Part shown: positions 1 to 6,131 of the stretch, in pieces | Layout of the letters: each line of letters opens with the position of its first letter | Numbering within the stretch: the stretch's first letter is position 1 | DNA from: Oscillospiraceae bacterium | GTDB lineage: Bacteria; Bacillota; Clostridia; Oscillospirales; UBA929 | DNA: 6,871 nucleotides | Assembly (NCBI GenBank): GCA_009777685.1 | Contig: WRLJ01000082.1 | Span: 1-6,871 of the forward strand | Direction: 5' to 3' | The notes under the pieces: generated by a model | Databases searched by the model: none | The model's input: the letters and a program-made list of their open reading frames with translations, nothing else | Told to the model about the DNA's origin: nothing | Made by a program: the position numbers and the translations under genes

Positions 1-3000
1 GTGCCGGACAGCCGCGCCAGATAACGCGCGAAGCGTTCCACGTTGGTCTCGTCCAGGTCGTGGTCGATCTCGTCCAGCACGCAGAACGGCGCGGGGCGCA
101 CCTGAAACAGCGCGAAATACAGCGCGATGGCCGTCAGGCTCGTCTCGCCGCCGCTGAGCAGGGAAATCGAGCGCAGTTTCTTGCCCGGCGGCTGGCTCTT
201 GATCTCGATGTCGCAGTTGAGTACATCTTCCGGGTCCAGCAATTCCAAATGCGCCTGACCGCCGCCGAAGATGTCGCGGAACGTGCCTTGAAACTGCCCG
301 TTGATGCGTTCAAAGCGTTCCGCGAACAGCAGGGTCATTTCGGCGGTCAGGCCGGCGATGATTTTTTCCAGCTCCGCCTTGGCCTTGAAGGCGTCGTCGT
401 ACTGCACGGTCAGCAGCTCCAGCCGTCCGGCGACCTCGTCGTAGGCCTCGATGGCCCCGAGGTTGGGGAGGCCCAGCGCGGTCATCGCCTTCTTCAGCTC
501 CGCCGCGCGCCGCTGGGCTTTGGCGCGGGACTCCATCGGCGTGCGTACCTCGGCGGCGCTGGAATAGGTCAGCTCATAGCTGGTCCAAAGCCGGTCGGCG
601 ATGGCGCGTTCCTCCGCCTCGCCCGCGGTGATCTTGTTCTCCAGACGGGCCGTTTCCTGCGCCAGCCGCGCGTTTTCCTCCGTCCGTTCCTTGATGGCGC
701 GGCTCAGCGCGCCGCGCGCCTGCTCGATGTCCTGCTGCTGGGCGTACAGCGCGCGCAGAGCGTCCTGCTGCTCCTCCACAAGGCGGCGATGCTCCCCGCG
801 CCCGCCGGACAGCTCCTCCCGCTGGCGGAGCAGGTCCTCTTTTTTGGCGCGGTAGCCGTCCAGGGCCGCCTGCCGGGTCTGCTCATCGCCGCTCATTTCT
901 TCGCGCAGACGCGCCAAATCCAGCAGCGCGCGGTCGCGCCCGGCCACGGCCTCGGACAGCTCCGCCTTGCGTTCGCGCAGCGCCCCCGCTTCGGCGGCCA
1001 CGCCCCGCTGCTGTGCGCTTAGCTCCTCATGCCCGCCGCCCAGGGCTTGCAGTTTGGCCTGCGTATCGGCGATGGACGCGCTCAGGGCGGAGTGTTTTCC
1101 CTCCCATGCCTCGCGGCCCGTCCGCGCTTCCGACAGGCGCGCCTCCAGCTGCTCCTGCTCGCCGGCCAATTGGTCCAGCGCGATGCGCGCGCCCTCCAGC
1201 GCCGTCTCGCGGTGCTGGACGTCGGCGGTCAGACCGGCGAGGGCTTCCGTCGCGGCTCCGCGCTCCGCCTCCGCCGTTTCAATTTCATAGACGACCCCGC
1301 TCAGCTCGCGCTCCGCCGCTGAGACGTCCCGCTTGCAGGCGTCGTGCTTTTCGGTCAGGGCCTTCAGGCCGGTCTCCAATTGGGCCAGCTCGTTCTTGCG
1401 GGCCAGCAGGCCCGTGCTTTTGGCGACGGAACCGCCCGTGATGGAACCGCCGGCGTTGAGGACCTGCCCGTCCAGCGTGACGATGCGGTAGCGGTAGCCC
1501 CCGGCCCGCGCCAGCGCGATGCCGTCGTCCAGGGTCTCCACGACCGCCGTGCGGCCCAAAACCGACCGCAGGATGTCCGCGTACCGGCCGTCCACCCGCA
1601 CAAGGCCGGACGCCACGCCGATAAAGCCCCGCGCGTTCCGCAGAGGCTCCATCTCCTGGCCGCGCACGCTGGACAGCGGCAGGAAGGTGGCGCGCCCCGC
1701 GTCGCGGCGCTTGAGGAGGCTGACGCAGGTCTTCGCGTCCTCCTCCGTATCGACGACGATATGCTGGGTCGCCGGCCCAAGGGCCGTCTCGATGGCGACG
1801 GCGTATTCGTCGTCCACCGTAATCAAATCCGTCAGCGTCCCGTGGGCGAAGGGAAACCCTTCGTTCAGCACGGCGCGGACGGCATTGGAAAAGCCCTGCC
1901 GCTCCCGCTCCTGCTCGGCCAGCAAATGCCGGCGCGAGGACAGGCGGGCCTGCTCCAGCTCCAGCGCGGACAGCCGCTCCCGCGCCTCGTCGGCGCGCTT
2001 CCGGCGCGTCTGAAGGCGCAGAGCGTAGCCGCCCAGCACGTTGTCCAGCTCCGCGACCTTCTCCGCGGCGGCCCCGCGCAGGGTCTGTGCCTCCGCCAGC
2101 GCGGCCCCGGCCTCGGATATGGCGGCCTCGCGGCCCTCACGCTCGGCGTCCAGCGTCTGACGTCGCGCGTCCCATTCCGACCGCTGGGCGTCAAAAGACG
2201 CCTGCTCCAGCAGGGCGAGGTTCAGGCCCTCACGCAAACGCCCCTCTTCCAGACGCAAAAGGCCCAGCTGCGCGTCCAGATCGCCGCTGCGGGCCGCCAG
2301 CTCCTCCGCCTTGGCCTGTAAGGCGGCAATCTCGTTTTGAACCCCGTTCAATTCGGCCATCAAGCCCGCGCGCTCCGCTCCGGCTCCGGCGATTTGCGCG
2401 TCCAGACCGCCGCTGCGCGTCGCGCTCTGCTCCATGTCGGCCAGAATACGCTGAATGTTCTCCTCATGATGCTCGACGTCCGCGCCGATGACGGCCAGGC
2501 GGCTTTCGGCGGACTGCGCCGCCTCCTCGCGGCGGCTCAGCTCCCCGCGCGCCTGTTCGGAGGCCAGCAAGGCGTCGCGCGTCTGAGACTCCAGCGTTTC
2601 CTCCCGGGCGTACAGCTCATTGAGCGCGTCCTGTCCCTGCTGAGACTGCTGGGACGCGAGACGGAGATTGTCCCGCAGGGGCGTGAACGCGGCCTTGACG
2701 CGGTCCCAGTCGTCCAGCCAGAGGTTGATCTCATGGCCGCGCAGCTCGTCGCGCAGCAACAGGAAGCTGCGGGCCTTTTCGGCCTGCCCCTTCAGGCTCT
2801 CGGCCTGCGGGGCCAGCTCCTCGATCTTGTCCGACACGCGCAGCAGATTGACCTGCGCGTTGGCCAGCTTGCGCTCGGCGTCCTCCTTGCGGTGGCGGTA
2901 GCGCGAGATGCCGCACGCCTCCTCAAAGACATTCCGCCGGTCGCCGCTCTTGTCGGAAATGATGCGTTTGAGCATCCCCTGCCCGATGATGGAGTAGCCG

Positions 3001-3410
3001 TCCTGTCCCAGTCCCGTGTCCATCAGCAGTTCCTGAATATCCTTCAGGCGGCAGGCGGCCTTGCCCATAAAATACTCGCTCTCGCCGGAGCGGTACAGTC
3101 GCCGCGTGACCAGAATTTCGTCCATATCTTGACTAAACCCGCGCTCTGTGTTGTCCAGGCACAGCGAAACCTCGGCAAAGCCCACGGCGGACCGGGTCTC
3201 CGTGCCGTGGAAGATCAGTTCCTCCATGCGCTTCTCACAGCGCAGCGCGCGGGGGTTCTGTTCGCCCAGCACCCACCGCAGGGCGTCGGCAATGTTGGAC
3301 TTGCCCGAGCCGTTCGGGCCCACAACCGCCGTCAGGCCGTCCTCCACCGTCAGCCGCAGCTTGTCGGGAAAGGTCTTAAACCCCTGGAGTTCAAAATATT
3401 TGAGTTTTAT
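1..3410 (-). CDS. smc: Chromosome segregation/condensation protein SMC, C-terminus cut by window edge
   Basis: ATPase of the bacterial condensin, which works with ScpA and ScpB on the nucleoid to compact chromosomal DNA and separate sister origins. I followed the frame row by row from 3410 to base 1 and found no stop or frameshift: 1136 codons are visible. The family is about 1180-1190 residues, so about 50 are missing. In order: N-terminal head opening KLKYFELQGFKTFPDK; Walker A GPNGSGKS at residues 31-38; Q-loop SIIGQG with Gln144; conserved DRRNVFEEACGISRYRHRK; a long Glu/Ala/Arg-rich coiled coil to about 500; hinge about 506-665 ending SITGGS and GLLARKNEL; the returning coil; RLWTSYELTY near 945; signature LLSGGE around 1084-1089; Walker B FCVLDEID with Asp1113 and Glu1114. 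Start: ATA at 3410-3408, because no ATG/GTG/TTG lies upstream in frame and the residue aligns with the usual initiator Met. Departures from the usual pattern are GGETSLTA (usually GGERALTA) and HDLDETNV (usually AALDEANV). Confidence 0.97.
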   Translation of the reverse strand, partial: MKLKYFELQGFKTFPDKLRLTVEDGLTAVVGPNGSGKSNIADALRWVLGEQNPRALRCEKRMEELIFHGTETRSAVGFAEVSLCLDNTERGFSQDMDEILVTRRLYRSGESEYFMGKAACRLKDIQELLMDTGLGQDGYSIIGQGMLKRIISDKSGDRRNVFEEACGISRYRHRKEDAERKLANAQVNLLRVSDKIEELAPQAESLKGQAEKARSFLLLRDELRGHEINLWLDDWDRVKAAFTPLRDNLRLASQQSQQGQDALNELYAREETLESQTRDALLASEQARGELSRREEAAQSAESRLAVIGADVEHHEENIQRILADMEQSATRSGGLDAQIAGAGAERAGLMAELNGVQNEIAALQAKAEELAARSGDLDAQLGLLRLEEGRLREGLNLALLEQASFDAQRSEWDARRQTLDAEREGREAAISEAGAALAEAQTLRGAAAEKVAELDNVLGGYALRLQTRRKRADEARERLSALELEQARLSSRRHLLAEQERERQGFSNAVRAVLNEGFPFAHGTLTDLITVDDEYAVAIETALGPATQHIVVDTEEDAKTCVSLLKRRDAGRATFLPLSSVRGQEMEPLRNARGFIGVASGLVRVDGRYADILRSVLGRTAVVETLDDGIALARAGGYRYRIVTLDGQVLNAGGSITGGSVAKSTGLLARKNELAQLETGLKALTEKHDACKRDVSAAERELSGVVYEIETAEAERGAATEALAGLTADVQHRETALEGARIALDQLAGEQEQLEARLSEARTGREAWEGKHSALSASIADTQAKLQALGGGHEELSAQQRGVAAEAGALRERKAELSEAVAGRDRALLDLARLREEMSGDEQTRQAALDGYRAKKEDLLRQREELSGGRGEHRRLVEEQQDALRALYAQQQDIEQARGALSRAIKERTEENARLAQETARLENKITAGEAEERAIADRLWTSYELTYSSAAEVRTPMESRAKAQRRAAELKKAMTALGLPNLGAIEAYDEVAGRLELLTVQYDDAFKAKAELEKIIAGLTAEMTLLFAERFERINGQFQGTFRDIFGGGQAHLELLDPEDVLNCDIEIKSQPPGKKLRSISLLSGGETSLTAIALYFALFQVRPAPFCVLDEIDHDLDETNVERFARYLARLSG

Positions 3411-3502
3411 ACGACCACCCCCGAATGAGAAAAAAATGGAGTATGGAAGATGGGGAAAATCAGGATTCTGCCCGTGTGCGGTATGGAGAGGGGGACGCCT
3501 CG
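3411..3502. other. Intergenic gap between the GNAT gene and smc
   Basis: The gap of 92 bases holds the smc Shine-Dalgarno sequence and a run of seven T on the minus strand (3437-3431). I found no stable inverted repeat in front of the T run, so I do not call a terminator. I also found no convincing -35/-10 pair for smc. As read, transcripts from the upstream small-gene promoter could continue into smc. Confidence 0.6.
3416..3422 (-). promoter_or_regulatory. Shine-Dalgarno sequence of smc that supports an ATA start
   Basis: On the minus strand GGGGGTG matches GGAGGTG, the anti-16S complement, at six of seven bases. Its GGGGG core ends seven bases before the ATA at 3410-3408, which is an ideal spacing. 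No other start-like codon lies at this distance in the SMC frame. Confidence 0.7.
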
Positions 3503-4114
3503 TTATGTACTGATTATCCTAAGAAACTGCTTCAGATATTTCCCCTTCATCCGATCCTCTTCCTCCCGGTCCAAGCGGCGCTCCCCGAAGCAGACAAATC
3601 CGTTGGATTCATAGAAACTGAGCAAATACGGAATGTCCTCACATTCCAGATAGACCAATTTTCCGCCTAAGTTCTCCAAGGCCAGCGCGATCTTGTCAAT
3701 GGCCATTTTAAGCAGTTCGTCCCCTGAGATGAGCTTGTTATATCCGTTCCGGTCATTCTTTCCCAATTGCGCGATCAAGGGCGCCGGTATGCGGTATGCC
3801 TTATTTTCTTTGACATAGGTTCCAAATTTGCAAATCTTCTTTGCCATTGACTTTGAGACGGTGGAAGAGGGAATGTCAAAGGCCTTGATGGTCAGGGTGA
3901 AGTAACCGGTCAGGACGGGGGATCCTTTATAAGGGCAATACACCAAAAAAGTGTTGGCGATCGACTGTTTGGAAAACTCAATGGCCCGCGAGCGCAAAAA
4001 GTATTCCACATCCTTGTTAATTTGGCAAGAAAAGAGGGAAAGATGCTGCTTAACAGCAAGCTCCCCCTCCTGATCCAGCATCGCTTTCAGGCGAACAATC
4101 CTGTAGCCGTCCAT
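3503..4114 (-). CDS. GNAT-fold acetyltransferase-like protein, possible toxin of a two-gene module
   Basis: Protein of 203 residues, predicted soluble, with no signal peptide or membrane segment. The C-terminal half looks like a GCN5-related N-acetyltransferase: a helix around 132-149 (GDELLKMAIDKIALALENLG), then strand GGKLVYLECED (150-160), helix LLSFYES and the GNAT-typical FYESNGF ending (168-173) followed by FGERRLDRE. The usual acetyl-CoA loop Q/RxxGxG/A is not obvious; the matching place reads KNDRNGYNKLISGDELL (119-135). The first 60 residues resemble no domain I recognise. The ATG at 4114 is 14 bases after the stop of the preceding small gene, with AGGTGG at 4130-4125 overlapping that stop, so the two are probably translationally coupled. 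G+C is clearly below the flanking genes, suggesting acquisition. By analogy with TacT/AtaT systems it could be a toxin that acetylates aminoacyl-tRNA. That is inference; the substrate is unknown and an ordinary acetyltransferase is possible. Confidence 0.72.
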   Translation of the reverse strand: MDGYRIVRLKAMLDQEGELAVKQHLSLFSCQINKDVEYFLRSRAIEFSKQSIANTFLVYCPYKGSPVLTGYFTLTIKAFDIPSSTVSKSMAKKICKFGTYVKENKAYRIPAPLIAQLGKNDRNGYNKLISGDELLKMAIDKIALALENLGGKLVYLECEDIPYLLSFYESNGFVCFGERRLDREEEDRMKGKYLKQFLRIIST

Positions 4115-4128
4115 TTGAATGCATCCAC

Positions 4129-4302
4129 CTACTTTTTGCCCACGATCAACTTGATTTCATCCGCACTGGCGTCCGCGCATTTTTTGGAAAGGACGACCTC
4201 CTTGTGAGATTTTCTTCCTGCCCCCTCCAAGGCCCTGATAAGACGCTTGGTGTCGTCCTTGGATTTCATGCGAACATCTTTGAGGATGCTGTTTGTCGCC
4301 AT
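4129..4302 (-). CDS. Small basic protein paired with GNAT gene, candidate antitoxin
   Basis: Protein of 57 residues beginning MATNSILKDVRMKSKDDTKR, rich in Lys and Arg. A likely helix DTKRLIRALEGA lies near 17-28, followed by KEVVLSKKCAD and a short amphipathic end ADEIKLIVGKK. I do not recognise a named domain, although small MATNSILK-type proteins beside GNAT genes seem familiar from Firmicutes. ATG at 4302 is chosen because GAGGAG (4316-4311) sits eight bases upstream. The in-frame GTG at 4311, which would add three residues, starts on the last base of that ribosome binding site and is unlikely. The gene is first in a two-gene transcript from the promoter at 4408-4380. Its size, charge and position ahead of an acetyltransferase fit an antitoxin or DNA-binding regulator of the pair. 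It is not visibly the ribbon-helix-helix DUF1778 type that goes with TacT. The role is inferred. Confidence 0.62.
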   Translation of the reverse strand: MATNSILKDVRMKSKDDTKRLIRALEGAGRKSHKEVVLSKKCADASADEIKLIVGKK

Positions 4303-4348
4303 CGTACTCACTCCTCAATCGGCGTTTCCCTTATTCTATGTCAAACAC

Positions 4349-4360
4349 GCAAGTGCAAGT
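4349..4360. repeat. Tandem 6-base repeat in the leader of the small-gene pair
   Basis: GCAAGT occurs twice head to tail on the plus strand, ACTTGC on the transcribed sense. It lies about 13-24 bases downstream of the predicted transcription start. It could be part of an operator for autoregulation, but it is short and chance is possible. Confidence 0.4.
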
Positions 4361-4379
4361 CATTGGAAGCTAGGCTATT

Positions 4380-4408
4380 ATTATACCGCACTCGCCAAAG
4401 CCTGTCAA
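4380..4408 (-). promoter_or_regulatory. Consensus sigma-A promoter of the small-protein/GNAT gene pair
   Basis: Minus strand: TTGACA at 4408-4403, a 17-base spacer at 4402-4386, and TATAAT at 4385-4380. Both hexamers are perfect matches to the vegetative consensus and the spacer is optimal. The predicted start of transcription is near 4373, giving a leader of about 70 bases before the ATG at 4302. The promoter begins 17 bases after the rnc stop, so it gives the small-gene pair expression independent of the rnc operon. Confidence 0.9.
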
Positions 4409-4412
4409 TGAC
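4404..4412. promoter_or_regulatory. Short palindrome covering the -35 box, possible operator
   Basis: GTCATTGAC is a perfect 4-1-4 inverted repeat that covers five of the six bases of the -35 box (TTGAC, 4408-4404). A dimeric regulator bound here would block RNA polymerase. A related AATGAC lies downstream in the leader. The symmetry does not extend beyond nine bases, so the call is weak. Confidence 0.3.
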
Positions 4413-4425
4413 GATTTTCGGGGCT

Positions 4426-5109
4426 TTATCCCCCCTCCGCCTTCTCCATGGCCGCCTTGGCCGCGTCCCGCTCCGCCAGACGCTTGCTGCGGCCCTGGCC
4501 GCGGCCCGTCACCACGTCGCCGACCAGCACGGCGGACTCGAACCTCTTCTCATGCTCCGGCCCGCTTTCCCCCAGCAGCCGGTACGACGGCGTGGGCAGA
4601 CCCTTGCGCTGGATCAGCTCCTGATAGGCTGTTTTATAGTCGAAGATATCGGCTTCTGGGGCCTGTCCGGACAGCAAAAAGCGGCTGATCGCCAACTGGG
4701 CGGCCTTCATGCCCCCGTCTAAGTAGAGCGCCGCCAGCAGCGCCTCCAGCGCGTCGGCCAGCGTGGACGGGCGGATGGCCGCGCGAATCTCGCCGCGCCC
4801 GACCCGTATATACTCGCGCAGACGCAGCTTCTCCGCCGCCGCCGCCAGGCTCGCCTCGCAGACAAGGGCGGCGCGCGCGCGCGTCAGCTCCCCCTCGTTC
4901 TTGCGCGGGTGACGCTTATACAGCTCGCGGGAAACGACCATCTCCAGCACCGCGTCGCCCAGAAATTCCAGTCTCTGATTGTCGCCCGGGACGCCCTGCT
5001 CTCTCAGCTCCTGCCGGCACTCGTTGGCGTAGGAGGTGTGCGTCAGCGCGGTCTCCAGCAGAGAGGGGTCCTTGAAGCGGTATCCCAGGGCGGTTTCCAG
5101 CTCGTTCAT
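4426..5109 (-). CDS. rnc: Ribonuclease III
   Basis: Double-strand-specific endoribonuclease that cuts rRNA precursors, structured mRNAs and sense-antisense duplexes, leaving 2-base 3' overhangs. The 227 residues are typical for the family. Endonuclease domain at about 3-150: signature NQRLEFLGDAVLE at 44-56 with metal-binding Glu48 and Asp52, and LADALEALLAALYLDGG at 117-133 with Asp119 and Glu122. A C-terminal double-stranded-RNA-binding domain follows from about 157: DYKTAYQELIQ, then GPEHEKRF and GRGQGRSKRLAERDAAKAA. The first Glu of the common NERLEFLGD motif is Gln here, a variation I believe occurs in other RNase III proteins, and the core catalytic acids are kept. The ATG overlaps the plsX stop as ATGA, with GGGAG seven bases upstream (5121-5117). 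In many Firmicutes smc follows directly; here the small-gene pair intervenes. I see no clear terminator after the stop. Confidence 0.98.
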   Translation of the reverse strand: MNELETALGYRFKDPSLLETALTHTSYANECRQELREQGVPGDNQRLEFLGDAVLEMVVSRELYKRHPRKNEGELTRARAALVCEASLAAAAEKLRLREYIRVGRGEIRAAIRPSTLADALEALLAALYLDGGMKAAQLAISRFLLSGQAPEADIFDYKTAYQELIQRKGLPTPSYRLLGESGPEHEKRFESAVLVGDVVTGRGQGRSKRLAERDAAKAAMEKAEGG

Positions 5110-6131
5110 TCGCCCGCTCCCGCCTTCATCTTGCCGATATCCTGCTGGATGGCCTCAATCACGCCGGACTCAGCGAAGATTTGGGCTTGCCGGACGGCGT
5201 TTTTCAGACATTTGGCGTTGGCGGAGCCGTGCGCCTTGATGACGGGCTTGTTCAGCCCCAGCAGCGGCGAACCGCCCGTCTCGGTGTAGTCCATCGTCTT
5301 TTTGAACGCGGTTATGCCGCCCTTCAGCATCAGCGCGGCCATTTTCGTCAGGAGGTTTTGGGTCAGCATGTCCTTGAGCATCCCCGCGAAGAAAATACCG
5401 GTCCCCTCCATTGTCTTGAGCAGCACGTTCCCGCTGTAGCCGTCCGCGACCACCACGTCGCACTCGCCCAGCGGCACGCCGCGGCCCTCCACGTTGCCGA
5501 CGAAATGGATCAGCCCGTCCCGGCCCGCCTGTTCCAGCAGGGCATAGGCTTCCCTTTGCAAATCCGTGCCCTTGGACGGCTCCGCGCCGATGTTCAGCAA
5601 GGCCACGCGCGGCTTGTCCAGCTTCATCTGCCGCGCGGCGAAAAAACTGCCCATGCAGGCGAATTGAAGCAGGTACTCCGGCGTACACTCCGTGTTCGCC
5701 CCGCAGTCGATCAGCAGCGCGCTGCCGGACTTTGTCGGCAGGAACGGGCAGAGCGCGGCGCGGCGGATGCCCTTGATGCGCTTGATCAGCAGCGTCGAAC
5801 CGGCCAGCAGCGCCCCGGTGCTGCCCGCCGACACAAATGCGTCCCCCTCGCCCTCCGCCAGCAGGCGCAAGCCCGCGAACATGGACGCGCCGGGCTTCTC
5901 CTTCAGCGCGGAGGAAGGGTTGTCCTCCATCCGCACAACCTCCGGCGCGTGCGTGATCTCCACGCCCCCGGGCAGTTCATCCAGCCCCTGTTCCTTCAGC
6001 GCCAGCAGGATATCCTCGCCGCGCCCGACCAGAACCGCCTGAATCCCCAGCTCCCGCACGGCGTCCACCGCGCCCTTGACGATTTCGCCGGGCGCGTAGT
6101 CTCCGCCCATCGCGTCGATGATGATTCTCAT
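5106..6131 (-). CDS. plsX: Phosphate acyltransferase PlsX
   Basis: Peripheral membrane enzyme that converts acyl-ACP and phosphate to acyl-phosphate, the acyl donor for PlsY in the first step of phosphatidic acid synthesis. The 341 residues match the family length of about 330-345. Family landmarks in order: IDAMGGD at 5-11, EDNPSSALKEKP at 69-80, SAGSTGALLAGS at 101-112, IDCGAN at 141-146, NIGAEPSKGTD at 180-190, GNVEG at 212-216, DGYSGNVLLKTMEG at 230-243, and GGSPLLGLNKPVIKAHGSANAK at 286-307. The ATG is supported by a perfect GGAGGT at 6145-6140, eight bases upstream. It overlaps the trmFO stop by ATGA and its own stop overlaps the rnc start by ATGA, so the three are co-translated. The acpP and fab genes often placed next to plsX are absent on the rnc side. 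Confidence 0.99.
   Translation of the reverse strand: MRIIIDAMGGDYAPGEIVKGAVDAVRELGIQAVLVGRGEDILLALKEQGLDELPGGVEITHAPEVVRMEDNPSSALKEKPGASMFAGLRLLAEGEGDAFVSAGSTGALLAGSTLLIKRIKGIRRAALCPFLPTKSGSALLIDCGANTECTPEYLLQFACMGSFFAARQMKLDKPRVALLNIGAEPSKGTDLQREAYALLEQAGRDGLIHFVGNVEGRGVPLGECDVVVADGYSGNVLLKTMEGTGIFFAGMLKDMLTQNLLTKMAALMLKGGITAFKKTMDYTETGGSPLLGLNKPVIKAHGSANAKCLKNAVRQAQIFAESGVIEAIQQDIGKMKAGAGE

Larger units (their letters stand above)
4303..4425. other. Gap between rnc and the small-protein gene (promoter and leader)
   Basis: The gap of 123 bases holds the consensus promoter, the -35 palindrome, the tandem GCAAGT repeat and the GAGGAG ribosome binding site. A second TTGACA at 4344-4339 has no -10 box at a fitting distance. 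Just before the rnc stop and after it GGGG and CCCC could pair, but there is no U run behind, so I do not call a terminator for the rnc operon. Confidence 0.7.

Noticed and set aside
60..3428. Long plus-strand open frames opposite smc (for example 60-1022, 1344-2321, 2337-3428)
   Set aside because: They lie antisense to a continuous, well-conserved smc frame. Their translations are low-complexity (Arg, Leu, Gln and Ala rich) with no recognisable domain. High G+C makes stop-free antisense frames common.
3431..3437. T run on the minus strand as a terminator after the GNAT gene
   Set aside because: No stable hairpin precedes it; only a tiny AATC-CT-GATT match is nearby, about 20 bases upstream.
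4309..4311. GTG as the start of the small basic protein
   Set aside because: It starts on the last base of the GAGGAG ribosome binding site, whereas the ATG nine bases on has ideal spacing.
4339..4344. Second TTGACA as the -35 of another promoter
   Set aside because: No TATAAT-like sequence lies 16-18 bases downstream on the minus strand.
3453..4424. Flanking repeats marking insertion of the small-gene pair
   Set aside because: Only a 7-base GATTTTC match was found near the two edges; this is expected by chance and does not define a target duplication or attachment site.
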